This document shows positions 25,219 to 33,866 of a stretch of 39,060 nt of DNA, piece by piece. The notes under the pieces were generated by a model. It saw only the letters and a program-made list of their open reading frames with translations. It searched no databases and had not been told where the DNA came from. Position 1 is the first letter of the stretch; each line of letters opens with the position of its first letter. The translations under genes and the position numbers were made by a program. The stretch lies in contig CAZWST010000009.1 in the NCBI GenBank assembly GCA_964636965.1, positions 1-39,060 on the forward strand. Reading direction: 5' to 3'. Source of the stretch: CAG-582 sp964636965 (GTDB lineage: Bacteria > Bacillota_I > Bacilli_A > RF39 > UBA660).

Positions 25219-27603
25219 TTACTTACCGCCACTAGATCCCGAAGATCCAGAAGATCCGCTACTTGATCCACCACTTGATCCACCACTAGAAGACGATGAG
25301 TTGAAGCTTTGAGAACGATTCTTTTGTTGTTCTGCAAGAGCTCCAGTATATATCTTAGTATTAGTTAAGTTATCAATAATTGTATTTAATTGTTTGATAT
25401 CTGCTCCAGTTAGACCAGCTTCACTTGAGGCTTTAGTTCTTAAATCAGTAACTTGACTTAAAATATTATTGAAGTTTTCTTGTTGATCATGAGCATTGCT
25501 TCCTCCGAATGCTCCAACTGGTGCCTTTTTAATCTTGTCAAGAACATCATCAAATGCATTTGCTGCGAATTGTTTAGCAACGTCTGAGTGTAATTCTTTT
25601 GCAATGATATCGTTCTTTTCTGCTTTTGCTGCATCTAGAGAATCTTTAAGAGCAGTATATTCTTCGAATTTTTGTTTTTTCTCATTGTAGCTATTAAGTT
25701 TTTTGTTATATTCTTCCATTGCACTAGCATATTGTTCTGGGCTCATTGTAAGTTGACTAGGTCTAGTCTCATTAAATGCTCCCGGGTCAGCTACTGGTGG
25801 AGTTGTATTTAATTTTTGTTGAATATCATTAATCTTCTTAGTAATCTTATCTGTTTTATCTTTAGTATTTGCTTTTACTCCAGATAATCCTCCTAAGATC
25901 TCAGATAAAGCTTGAGAAGTAACTTGTGTTTGAGAGTAATTTCCACTGACACGATTTTGGTATTGCTCTCTTTCGAATTGACGTTCTTCTAAATGTTCTC
26001 CAGCAGCTCCCATTATAGCAGTTAAATTGCCTTTTCCATATTTAAAAGCATTTTTAACTTTTGACATTCTAGGTGCATTTGGATCTCCAGTGTTATAAAT
26101 ATCATCAAGGAAATGAGCCTGATTTTCTGAGAATGCTTGAAGTCTTTTGCTCTCATTAAATTGTTTATTAGCAGCATCTGCTCCTGCAATTCTTGCTTGA
26201 CGAGAAGAATTTAAGTCAATATGTTCAAGGCTCTTACCATTCTTAGTACCTGTAACGATACCTCTTAGACCTGAGCCCATTGCCATAACTCCACTTGCAA
26301 GTCTATGTTGTGATCCATCTTGCTCAAGGGCTGCTGCTTTATTCTTATTATATTGGCTTTGGAATTGACTTTTAAATCCGCCCCAACCAGCCATAGCTTT
26401 ACCAGAGCCCCACATAAGAGCTTTGTTATCTTCAAGTCGACCTTTAACACCTTTTTTAGGACTAAGGTTAACATCTTTAAGTAAGTTCCCACCAACAGAG
26501 AATATTTCTTTAAATAAAGGTACAGCTTCCTGTCCAAATTTTAGTACGCCAATTATTAGTATTACTGTTGCAATACATTTAGTAAATCCCCCAGCAGTAC
26601 TACTATCATTTGCTTCAAATAATATATCAATAAACGTTGGTATTAATTTAACAACTTCCAATGCAAAAAATATTACAGCAACTCTTATAAATAATTCTAA
26701 GTAGGTCTTTTTCATATGGTCAACCCATGTTTCAAAAGACTTCTTAGTAGTTGGGAATATTCTTAAAATAACAGGTATTGGTGAAATAAGTTGTAAAACT
26801 CCTAGTTTGACAGCACGAACACCAATATCAATTGCATACAAGAAGAAAACATATGCGCATGCTAAAGCTGCAAATGATGATAAAATAATTTGATATGACA
26901 TTGTATCATTAACCCAATGTCTTAATTTTTTTCTTTTATAAGTAAGTGCATTTATCCAGCCATTATCAGAAGACCATTCTTCCAAGCCTTCAATATAAAG
27001 TTCGCATGTTTTTGGATGTTCTTCTCCATCCATTGCAGCTGTTGCAGAAAGACAGTCTTCATTAGCTGAAGATTTTAATTTTCCATTTTCATCAAAGAAT
27101 GTATTATAATCCGTTCCATTTGGGTGAAAAAAGGAAATAAGAACCATCCCCGCGACATTTTTTCCAGGATTTCCACTACTTGCTCCATTCGTTCCCATTA
27201 TTATTGCTGGAATTGTGCCATTTTCTAAAACATGGAATTGGAACATAGCCATGTATCTATATCCAAGTGGTAAAACAATTAATAAAATAATTGAAATTAA
27301 AGTATCTTTTATTATTTGTGACATTGCTCCTTTAGCTTTGCCATCTGGATCAATAATAAGCATGATAAGTTGATATGCAAAAATAAATACCATAACAACA
27401 GAAAGTATCATATATAGTCTTTTTGTTATATTTTCATAAAGTAAAGTACCTGCAGTTCCTCCACCAAATAAGTCTAACTGAGCGACAGCATAAAAAATGT
27501 TATATGCTACCATTAGTAACCCATAACATACTGTATCTATCAAACCAATGAACAGAAGCATTACTGTATCATTAAACCAACCAGCTATCATTGGAAAAAT
27601 CAT
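25219..27603 (-). CDS. VirB6/TrbL-like polytopic T4SS channel protein
   Basis: 794 residues from ATG 27601-27603; an in-frame GTG at 27636 would place the GGAGGG box inside the gene, so I reject it. The N-terminal ~400 residues hold about six or seven TM helices plus an extracytoplasmic loop (about 135-220), then LKFGQEAVPLFKEIFSVGG, the pattern ending Gram-positive VirB6/TrsL cores. The C-terminal ~390 residues are a soluble, helical, coiled-coil-rich region ending in a Ser/Gly repeat. Family cores are usually about 300-400 residues, so half the protein is an added cytoplasmic or extracytoplasmic extension. First gene of the T4SS operon. Confidence 0.82.
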   Translation of the reverse strand: MIFPMIAGWFNDTVMLLFIGLIDTVCYGLLMVAYNIFYAVAQLDLFGGGTAGTLLYENITKRLYMILSVVMVFIFAYQLIMLIIDPDGKAKGAMSQIIKDTLISIILLIVLPLGYRYMAMFQFHVLENGTIPAIIMGTNGASSGNPGKNVAGMVLISFFHPNGTDYNTFFDENGKLKSSANEDCLSATAAMDGEEHPKTCELYIEGLEEWSSDNGWINALTYKRKKLRHWVNDTMSYQIILSSFAALACAYVFFLYAIDIGVRAVKLGVLQLISPIPVILRIFPTTKKSFETWVDHMKKTYLELFIRVAVIFFALEVVKLIPTFIDILFEANDSSTAGGFTKCIATVILIIGVLKFGQEAVPLFKEIFSVGGNLLKDVNLSPKKGVKGRLEDNKALMWGSGKAMAGWGGFKSQFQSQYNKNKAAALEQDGSQHRLASGVMAMGSGLRGIVTGTKNGKSLEHIDLNSSRQARIAGADAANKQFNESKRLQAFSENQAHFLDDIYNTGDPNAPRMSKVKNAFKYGKGNLTAIMGAAGEHLEERQFEREQYQNRVSGNYSQTQVTSQALSEILGGLSGVKANTKDKTDKITKKINDIQQKLNTTPPVADPGAFNETRPSQLTMSPEQYASAMEEYNKKLNSYNEKKQKFEEYTALKDSLDAAKAEKNDIIAKELHSDVAKQFAANAFDDVLDKIKKAPVGAFGGSNAHDQQENFNNILSQVTDLRTKASSEAGLTGADIKQLNTIIDNLTNTKIYTGALAEQQKNRSQSFNSSSSSGGSSGGSSSGSSGSSGSSGGK

Positions 27604-27671
27604 TTTGTCCACTCCCTCCTGTGCATAAGTCGTCACTAATGCACAATATTAGACTATAATACACTATAATA

Positions 27672-27700
27672 ATTATAAAATAAAGTATTTCTTTTTACAA
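27672..27700 (-). promoter_or_regulatory. Promoter of the T4SS operon
   Basis: On the minus strand -35 TTGTAA (27695-27700), a 17-nt spacer and -10 TATAAT (27672-27677), about 70 nt upstream of the VirB6-like ATG. No inverted-repeat operator seen nearby. Confidence 0.65.
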
Positions 27701-27759
27701 TAGTATCTACATTTCTTTAACATTTTTTTATAAATTTTATTTTTTTACTATTAAACAAT

Positions 27760-27786
27760 AAAAAAAGATAATCTAAAGATTATCTT
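27760..27786 (-). terminator. Terminator of the tdk-tmk operon
   Basis: A near-perfect 10-bp stem (27765-27774 with 27777-27786; 2-nt loop, or 9 bp with a tetraloop) and a T tract on the minus strand. It overlaps the tmk stop. Confidence 0.75.
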
Positions 27787-28601
27787 AAATTTAATTTTCG
27801 TTCAATGCGTTTATATACCTCTTCATGAATCTCTTCAGGAGTTTTTACATCACTTAGTTTTATTGGATTAGACATTTGATGTAGGCAATCAATTGTTTCA
27901 AAGTTATAACGTGATGCTAACTCAAGATAAGCAGCTTCGGCATTTTTTAAGTGTTCTTCACTTCTTTCGTGTTCATCTAAACTTTCTTCTCTTCCACCTT
28001 TTAATATGCCAGTATAAATAGTTGGAACATGTAAAAATAGTCTTATATCATCTTCTCTTAGTCCAAATGTTTTAAGTTCTAAATCTCTATTCCAGTCATA
28101 AAACTCTTGTCTTTCTTCGGTTGTTTTAATTTTTCCACCTTGATGTCCCATATTAGAATAAATGTATCTATCCATAACAACATTTCCGGTTTTTAATAAT
28201 TCTTCTACTTCTGATGCATTATAAGCACGGTCAATTGCATAATATGCTCCAGCTATTTTAGAGTCAACATTTATAGCTCCTTCAGGAAACCATCCAACAC
28301 CAAATTCTTCGGCAACTAATTCTAAAGCTTTTTCAACTAATTTTTTATCATGATCATTTTTTATTTCTTTACTTATTCTATTTAGAACTTCTTCTTTGTG
28401 AGAATCAATTATTTCTTTTCCTAAGTAAGATTTACCTAAATATGCTAAACCAATTATTTTACCTGTTGGGCTTTTATAATTTGGATAACCATAATAATAT
28501 GATTTTTCACCATTTTCTGTTAATCTTTTAGCAAGCATTTCAGATTGTGTCTTTTTCCCTGAGCAATCTGTCCCCTCTATCACTATTATTTTTTTTGTCA
28601 T
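27780..28601 (-). CDS. tmk: Thymidylate kinase-like nucleotide kinase
   Basis: 273 residues from ATG 28599-28601 (AAGGA box 5 nt upstream; an earlier in-frame start lacks support). It should phosphorylate dTMP to dTDP. The P-loop is IEGTDCSGKKTQSEML at the N-terminus; VVMDRYIYSNMGHQGGK carries the DR(Y/x) lid-associated motif; LFLHVPTIYTGIL corresponds to the adenine-contact strand. It is longer than usual bacterial Tmk (about 210), with inserts around residues 55-110. Its 5' end overlaps the upstream AAA-CYTH gene by 62 nt. Last gene of a tdk-phosphatase-AAA/CYTH-tmk operon. Confidence 0.78.
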   Translation of the reverse strand: MTKKIIVIEGTDCSGKKTQSEMLAKRLTENGEKSYYYGYPNYKSPTGKIIGLAYLGKSYLGKEIIDSHKEEVLNRISKEIKNDHDKKLVEKALELVAEEFGVGWFPEGAINVDSKIAGAYYAIDRAYNASEVEELLKTGNVVMDRYIYSNMGHQGGKIKTTEERQEFYDWNRDLELKTFGLREDDIRLFLHVPTIYTGILKGGREESLDEHERSEEHLKNAEAAYLELASRYNFETIDCLHQMSNPIKLSDVKTPEEIHEEVYKRIERKLNLR

Positions 28602-29688
28602 GTTCTTCCTTCTTTCTTCTTGCAATATTTATATTTGTATAATTTGGATCATTTGTGACATCTTCAACAACTCTTACGAACTCTGGTAAAGTAACAGTTG
28701 GATTTTCTACTGTAAGATTTACTTCAAGTACCATCAATCCGTCTTCAAAAACATCTAACTTATAGTATTGGTTTGCATAAACAAATGAATAACGTGTTTT
28801 GTTAATTGTTGCTAAGTTTTCATTTTTTAATAATAAAGCTTTTTCATAATTTTCTTCACTTATATTTGATTCGCTTATTATTTCACGTTTTCCATTTTCA
28901 TGTTTTTTAATTGCTGAATAATGATAAGATGATGATTCTCCTTGGCTCATTTTTCTAACTCTATATTCTTCAAATTCATTATTTGATGTTAAATAATCTT
29001 GAGTAATAGTTACAATTCCCGAACCAGTATAGCAAAGTAATTCATCAAAAGAAACATCAGTTACTAAAAATTTCTTTTGGTTTCGTATACGTGTAGGTTT
29101 TCCTAACATATTAGCAACTATATTAATTACTTCTTCTTGTTTATCTTTCATTTCTTCTCTTGGCTGTATAACTCTTAAATTATCGTGTCCAAGATAAGCA
29201 TTTAAAAGATTATGACGTAAAGAAGCAGCTTCTTTAGCATCTTTTTCATATCGAGCTTTATTATTTTCTTTAGTAAAGAATTTATCAGAACCTTCAAGGA
29301 ATAAAACCACATCATAGTTTAAAAGTAATTCTCTTCTATTAGTGCCCTCCTTTTTTACAACACCCTCCATTTCATTATAATCCACATATGCATATCCATC
29401 AAGTGTACCTCTATCAAAAATAATTATTGTGTTATCACTTCCTAAAACGTTTGCAGCATATTCATAAAGAGTTTCTTTATTTAATTGTTTTTTCAAAACT
29501 AACTCTTGAAATATACGAGGATCTATTCCATCATCCCCAAAAGGCTTTATACCTGATGTAATAAATTCAGTTGCTGTTTCAGGTACAACCAGTACATGAT
29601 AGCCGAGTTCTGAAAACCTTTCTATTAATCCGTTTGTTACAGAAGTTTTTCCACTACTTGGAATTCCAGTTAATACAACTTTTAACAT
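28540..29688 (-). CDS. AAA_28 P-loop ATPase fused to CYTH-like domain
   Basis: 382 residues. N-terminal P-loop NTPase (1-190): Walker A TGIPSSGKTSVTN, VVPETATEFITSG, Walker B-like IIFDRGTLDGYAY, matching the AAA_28/NadR-Ttd14 type. C-terminal half (about 195-375) resembles a CYTH/triphosphate-tunnel fold, with alternating charged strands (EEYRVRKMSQG, YHYSAIKKHENGKREIISES, LEVNLTV). This fusion is known from TTD14-like proteins. Suggested activity: binding or hydrolysis of a nucleoside triphosphate or inorganic triphosphate, here probably in nucleotide handling given its neighbours tdk and tmk. The C-terminal tail (KKEEHDKKNNSDRGDR) overlaps tmk. Confidence 0.75.
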   Translation of the reverse strand: MLKVVLTGIPSSGKTSVTNGLIERFSELGYHVLVVPETATEFITSGIKPFGDDGIDPRIFQELVLKKQLNKETLYEYAANVLGSDNTIIIFDRGTLDGYAYVDYNEMEGVVKKEGTNRRELLLNYDVVLFLEGSDKFFTKENNKARYEKDAKEAASLRHNLLNAYLGHDNLRVIQPREEMKDKQEEVINIVANMLGKPTRIRNQKKFLVTDVSFDELLCYTGSGIVTITQDYLTSNNEFEEYRVRKMSQGESSSYHYSAIKKHENGKREIISESNISEENYEKALLLKNENLATINKTRYSFVYANQYYKLDVFEDGLMVLEVNLTVENPTVTLPEFVRVVEDVTNDPNYTNINIARRKKEEHDKKNNSDRGDRLLREKDTI

Positions 29689-29692
29689 ATTA

Positions 29693-30262
29693 TTATAATA
29701 CCTTTCTTATTGTTTTATTTTTTATGTCACATGCATGAAGAGATGCATGAGTAACATCAAATTTTTCTTTATCCATATCAAGAGGAATATCATTAAAAAT
29801 ATAGTAAAGCATATTTATTACTCCTCTATGTGTTACGAGCAAAGTATCATCTTCAAGTGAAGCAAAATACTCTAAATTATTTTTAATTCTTTTATATAAA
29901 TCGCTAAGAGATTCTCCGTCAGGATATATGGTATCGCATGTTACTTCAGTACCCATATACTGAGGATATAAATGATTAGCTACGTATTTTTCCATACCAT
30001 TTAAGTGTCCCTTATTTTGTTCTCTTAATATATCACTTACTTCATAATTTGTTAGTCCTAATATAGGAGAAGCTATTTCAGCAGTTTGTCTTGCTCTTTT
30101 TACACTTGATGCAATAATCTTTTTTATTTTTAAGTTATCAATTTGACTCATCTTTGATGCTGTATTAACAACTTGATATACACCTTCTTTAGTTAATGGT
30201 ATTTCACTCCATCCTCCAATAAAGGCTTCATTATCAAGTCCATGTCTTAAAAAATATATCAT
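29693..30262 (-). CDS. Histidine phosphatase (phosphoglycerate-mutase superfamily)
   Basis: 189 residues. The RHG motif is at residues 6-8 (FLRHGLDNE), the second Arg in SSVKRARQTAEIA, and the second His in LLVTHRGVINMLYYI. EQNKGHLNGM is the usual substrate loop. The substrate could be a nucleoside monophosphate, given the surrounding thymidine genes, but the family is broad. It overlaps the tdk stop by four bases (ATGA) and the AAA-CYTH gene begins 4 nt downstream. Confidence 0.85.
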   Translation of the reverse strand: MIYFLRHGLDNEAFIGGWSEIPLTKEGVYQVVNTASKMSQIDNLKIKKIIASSVKRARQTAEIASPILGLTNYEVSDILREQNKGHLNGMEKYVANHLYPQYMGTEVTCDTIYPDGESLSDLYKRIKNNLEYFASLEDDTLLVTHRGVINMLYYIFNDIPLDMDKEKFDVTHASLHACDIKNKTIRKVL

Positions 30263-30834
30263 AAGTCCTTCCTCTCTAATATTTTTGCTTTATTCATCTT
30301 CAAATACCGTTTTTTAAGACAACCAGGACAGAGGGATATATAATCATTGCCAACTTTGATATCAGTATTCTTAGATTCATCTAAAGAATATGTATAATAT
30401 GATGGCAATCCACAGTCTTGACATGATCCATGAATATGAATAATCTTATCAGATACCGCTAAGATATTTCCCATAATACCAAAAGGATTTTGTTCACTTG
30501 TCATATTTAAGCCTGATATATAAAAGTTAATATCAAGTAAGACTGAAAGATCAACCAGTTCACTTACATCCCCAGTTAAAAACTCAGCTTCATCTATTAA
30601 GACAATTTTATAACCTCCATTTAGAACATGATTTTTTATATCCGTGATACTATCAACATACACTGCTGGTATAGATTCATCAGGATATTTCTTTGATTTG
30701 ATATATGAACCATCTCTCGTGTCAATACGTGGTTTAACTGCTGTTACTAAACTTTTGTTCCAAGTATTTTTGTATACATCAATTAAACTTGCACTTTTGT
30801 CACTAAACATAGGTCCAGTATAACTTACAATCAC
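30259..30834 (-). CDS. tdk: Thymidine kinase, TK1 type, with altered P-loop
   Basis: 191 residues; phosphorylates thymidine to dTMP. GTG start with GGAGG 7 nt upstream (an ATG one frame over meets a stop immediately). TK1 features: GPMFSDKS at 7-14, KPRIDTRDG, LIDEAEFL (catalytic Glu segment, usually DEAQFF), PFGIMGNILAVSDKI and a zinc site with CQDCG and CPGC. The P-loop has Asp12 where the family has Gly (GPMFSGKT), and the DEAQ Gln is Glu. This may reduce or change ATP binding, so activity is less certain than the fold. Promoter at 30889-30918. Confidence 0.8.
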   Translation of the reverse strand: MIVSYTGPMFSDKSASLIDVYKNTWNKSLVTAVKPRIDTRDGSYIKSKKYPDESIPAVYVDSITDIKNHVLNGGYKIVLIDEAEFLTGDVSELVDLSVLLDINFYISGLNMTSEQNPFGIMGNILAVSDKIIHIHGSCQDCGLPSYYTYSLDESKNTDIKVGNDYISLCPGCLKKRYLKMNKAKILERKDL

Positions 30835-30888
30835 TTCATTACCTCCAATCCAAGATTAGTATGTGTTACTTTTACACTTACTATAATA

Positions 30889-30918
30889 AGTATAATGTGT
30901 CTTATACACACTTGTCAA
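30889..30918 (-). promoter_or_regulatory. Promoter of the tdk-tmk operon with palindrome in spacer
   Basis: On the minus strand a perfect -35 TTGACA (30913-30918), 18-nt spacer and -10 TATACT (30889-30894). Inside the spacer lies a perfect inverted repeat TGTGT-N5-ACACA (30896-30910), a good place for a repressor site. It starts about 55 nt before the GTG. Confidence 0.7.
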
Positions 30919-30923
30919 TACAA

Positions 30924-30957
30924 TAAAAAAAATATTACACTTTTTTTGTAATATTTT
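30924..30957 (-). terminator. Terminator after the tandem mTERF-like genes
   Basis: A 10-bp AT-rich stem (30929-30938 with 30948-30957), 9-nt loop and T tract on the minus strand, overlapping the stop of the second mTERF-like gene. Confidence 0.65.
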
Positions 30958-32143
30958 ATCTTTTTAATAAATCTCTTAATTCCTTGATATAATCATTTGG
31001 CCTTGAATATTTGCGTTCAAAGGCACTTTCGGCAAGGAATATATCGGATGCAAATTCCATATATGATAGGCCTGGGTGAAACATACGTAAATAATATGCT
31101 CTAGCATCTATTAACTCCGCCCCTTCGATTAAACTTTTTGGATAAGTTTTAACATATTCAGTTAAATTATATCTAGCTATTACAGCTATTTTTTCTCGCA
31201 TTTTTTCTTCTTTTAGATCAGTAAGAGTTGGAAACCCTGTTATTATTCCTATCATATCTTCTTTATTTATTCCATACATCCTTGCCACTTCAATTATGTA
31301 TTCAATTTTTTCTGTTGGCTTATAAAGAAGTGCAAAAAATTCACTTACTGCTATATTTGCTTGTTCTGATGTAAATCCAATTTTGATTAAATTATCAAAG
31401 TTAGCCTCAAGGGCATATTTATCAACATTTTTTATTAAATTTTTCTTTAACCATTTTTTAGTTTTAACTATATCTAATTTTTTCTCTTTTATAAATTTTA
31501 AAGTTTTATATAAGGAATCAGGTTGCACTAAAGTGTCTCTTGAACTGTAATATAGTATCATTTTTCCCAAATCTGACTTAGTAAAAAATTTAAATTCTTC
31601 AAGAATTATCCCATATTCTTTTAAACCAAATAACAAAGCTGTTGAATTACTATTTACTATAGAGTTTAGTTTACTATCTTTTATACCACAAGATATATAG
31701 AATTTAACGTTATCTAATAAATTAGAAGGATCCATTTCAGATATAATTATATTTGTACTAAAAATATAATCTATTCTTTCTGGGTTAATACCAACAGAAA
31801 AAAGAATATATCTGTTTTTATCTTTTTTTTCTTCAGTACTTAATTCTTCACTTTTTTCTTCCTTTATATCTAAATATCTTTGATAATACTCTTCTAATTC
31901 GCCATTAGTAAACTTTTGAAATATAGATTTAGGATGAGTTGATGCAAGTAATCTAATATCTTTTTCATCATAACCTAATTTTAACATATTATTTTTATAA
32001 TTATTGTAATATTCTTTTAATTCCTCAAGTGTTTTAAAATTATCTTTGTACCTATTATAGGAATATATAAGTTTTTGTATCTCAAAGCTAGTAAAGCCTA
32101 AAGAAATTAAAGTTTCTGGCAAGTCTTTTAAATATTTACTCAT
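30956..32143 (-). CDS. mTERF-like helical-repeat protein (copy 2)
   Basis: 395 residues, all helical, with repeating ~30-residue units of the form LGF(T/S)xxE(I/D)xxLxxxxP found in mTERF proteins: LISLGFTSFEIQKLI, MLKLGYDEKDIRLLASTHPK, YISCGIKDSKLNSIV, LIKIGFTSEQANIAV and RMYGINKEDMIGIITGFPTL. mTERF repeats bind nucleic acid in eukaryotic organelles, so a bacterial copy is unusual. A charged Lys/Glu linker is near residues 92-110. The C-terminal ARAYYLRMFHPGLSYMEFAS is shared with copy 1. It follows copy 1 by 19 nt. Function: DNA or RNA binding is inference. Confidence 0.6.
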   Translation of the reverse strand: MSKYLKDLPETLISLGFTSFEIQKLIYSYNRYKDNFKTLEELKEYYNNYKNNMLKLGYDEKDIRLLASTHPKSIFQKFTNGELEEYYQRYLDIKEEKSEELSTEEKKDKNRYILFSVGINPERIDYIFSTNIIISEMDPSNLLDNVKFYISCGIKDSKLNSIVNSNSTALLFGLKEYGIILEEFKFFTKSDLGKMILYYSSRDTLVQPDSLYKTLKFIKEKKLDIVKTKKWLKKNLIKNVDKYALEANFDNLIKIGFTSEQANIAVSEFFALLYKPTEKIEYIIEVARMYGINKEDMIGIITGFPTLTDLKEEKMREKIAVIARYNLTEYVKTYPKSLIEGAELIDARAYYLRMFHPGLSYMEFASDIFLAESAFERKYSRPNDYIKELRDLLKR

Positions 32144-32162
32144 TTTATTCCTCCTTATATAC

Positions 32163-33350
32163 TTATTTTTGTAATAAAGTTCTTACATATTTATTACTGC
32201 CGTTAAATCTCTTTTTAAAGATATCTTCAGATGTAAAAATCATTCTTGCATAAGTTGTCTTATCTAGACAATTAAAATAAGTGTTTAAATATTCTGCTCG
32301 AGCATCAGTTAACATTGCGTTTTGAATTATATTTTTAGGTTTTGAAACTATATATTTTAGTAATCCTCTTTTATAATAAATTTTAAATTTTTCCATCAAA
32401 GTTTCAGGAGATAAAGTTAGATATCCAGGGTAACCTAATATAATTTTTTTCACATCTTCTTCACTTACCCCAAAAGATAAAGGAATACTCATTTTATAAG
32501 ATAAATTTTCAAAACTCATAGTAATAACAGATAAGGCATCACTTAAAATAGTCCCAGTTTCTTCTTCAGTAAATCCAAGACTCATTATTTTTTTAAATCC
32601 ATCTTCAAGAGATTCTTCTGGTAAAGTAACAAGACTTGATGTTTTTAGTATTACTTTACCAACTTTTTCTAAATTCATCGGTTTTGTTAAAACCCAGTTT
32701 ACAAAACTAACAAAGACATCATTTACAATCACTCTTCTTGCTTTGGCAAGATTAAGTATAATTTTTCCAAAATCTAGTCTATTAAGTCCAAGTAATGGAA
32801 GTTTACTTATGGCTTCTTTATAATCTTTTTCACCATACTCTAAAAATGAGGCATGATGATTAAGTAAAGTTACTATATTTTCATCAGATAAACCACACGA
32901 ATAATAAAACATAACATTTTTAACTATTTCATTTGGATCCATAAAAATGGTTGGAGTGTTTTTGGTAAATATAAAATCAATTCTTTTTTCTGATACACCA
33001 AGATCTCTTAATAAACTGATGATTTTATCAAATTCAAAATAGTTATTTTCTTCAATTTGCTTATAATCTAATGAAAGAAGATAATCAATATATTCTTGTT
33101 TTAGTTTATTTTTACAAAATTTGAAGGTTATAGCTTTTGGATATCGACAAGCAAGTTCACGAATTTCATCATCTGTATATCCAAGAGAAGTCATTTTTTT
33201 ATGATAGTGTTTATAGTCGTTTTCTAAAGTGTCTAAAGAAGATAGAGACCTTTTAGTATTACATAGAAATTTTTTTATTTCTGAATTTGTAAAATTAGAG
33301 TTAATTAGGAATTTTACTATATCTCCTAATTTTTCTTTTCTTGCATACAT
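32163..33350 (-). CDS. mTERF-like helical-repeat protein (copy 1)
   Basis: 395 residues from ATG 33348-33350 (a GTG at 33359 directly abuts the AGGA box and is less likely). Repeats include MTSLGYTDDEIRELACRYPK, LRDLGVSEKRIDFIF, YYSCGLSDENIVTLL, IMSLGFTEEETGTIL and SFGVSEEDVKKIILGYPGYL. It shares order, length and the C-terminal DARAEYLNTYF block with copy 2, so the two are tandem duplicates that have diverged. It starts 2 nt after the nucleotidyltransferase-like gene. No signal peptide or TM segment: cytosolic. Confidence 0.6.
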   Translation of the reverse strand: MYARKEKLGDIVKFLINSNFTNSEIKKFLCNTKRSLSSLDTLENDYKHYHKKMTSLGYTDDEIRELACRYPKAITFKFCKNKLKQEYIDYLLSLDYKQIEENNYFEFDKIISLLRDLGVSEKRIDFIFTKNTPTIFMDPNEIVKNVMFYYSCGLSDENIVTLLNHHASFLEYGEKDYKEAISKLPLLGLNRLDFGKIILNLAKARRVIVNDVFVSFVNWVLTKPMNLEKVGKVILKTSSLVTLPEESLEDGFKKIMSLGFTEEETGTILSDALSVITMSFENLSYKMSIPLSFGVSEEDVKKIILGYPGYLTLSPETLMEKFKIYYKRGLLKYIVSKPKNIIQNAMLTDARAEYLNTYFNCLDKTTYARMIFTSEDIFKKRFNGSNKYVRTLLQK

Positions 33351-33352
33351 AT

Positions 33353-33811
33353 TTAACACTTCCTAATATTTAACTTTGGTTCATATTCAATTACATTCGA
33401 ACTCTTTTCTTTAAATGTCATATTTTTTATAGAAGTCGATTTTCCGTCTTTATCAAAAAGAATTTCCCCATCATTAAGTATCATCTTTATTGCATCATTG
33501 TCTCTTCTCAAGGCTCCAGTATAAATTACACTAAATAAGATATTATAATTAAGTCTCTCTAAACAAGTTGCTCTTAAATGATCTAATACTTCAGCATAAT
33601 CTTTCATATCATCTTTAGCTACTATAAACATCTTTATATTAATTCCATCAATTAATGGTGATGGCATAAAAAGTTCGCTATAGGGAATATGAATAAGATA
33701 ACTATTCATAATTAAAGCTTCAACATCTTTATCTTCAATTAGAAGTTTAGATATTTCTGAAATAATACGAGATAATTCCTTATTTTTTTCTGATTCAATA
33801 CAAAAAACCAT
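33353..33811 (-). CDS. Nucleotidyltransferase-like small protein, probably degenerate
   Basis: 152 residues. The last part, AIKMILNDGEILFDKDGKSTSI, resembles the strand pair closing minimal nucleotidyltransferase (MNT) domains (xGxVLyDrdG), and INIKMFIVAKDD could be the metal-binding strand, but the GSxxxG...DxD core is not recognisable. It may be a non-catalytic relative. First gene of a three-gene unit with the tandem mTERF-like genes, with a promoter at 33838-33866. No specific function assigned. Confidence 0.45.
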   Translation of the reverse strand: MVFCIESEKNKELSRIISEISKLLIEDKDVEALIMNSYLIHIPYSELFMPSPLIDGINIKMFIVAKDDMKDYAEVLDHLRATCLERLNYNILFSVIYTGALRRDNDAIKMILNDGEILFDKDGKSTSIKNMTFKEKSSNVIEYEPKLNIRKC

Positions 33812-33837
33812 AACTTCACCCCTTCAACACGTGGCTT

Positions 33838-33866
33838 ATTCTATCATAAAACTTATATTTATTCAA
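33838..33866 (-). promoter_or_regulatory. Promoter of the NTase-like/mTERF-like unit
   Basis: On the minus strand -35 TTGAAT (33861-33866), 17-nt spacer, -10 TAGAAT (33838-33843), 27 nt before the ATG. The -35 lies in TATTCAAATT (33860-33869), which recurs as a direct repeat at 33883-33892, 23 bp away (about two helical turns), a possible regulator site. The 194-nt gap 33812-34005 also contains the leader of the plus-strand gene; no clear promoter for that gene was identified. Confidence 0.55.

Noticed and set aside
13977..27636. Integrative conjugative element
   Set aside because: No relaxase, integrase, replication gene or direct-repeat boundary is visible; neighbours are housekeeping genes. 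Called a fixed T4SS instead.
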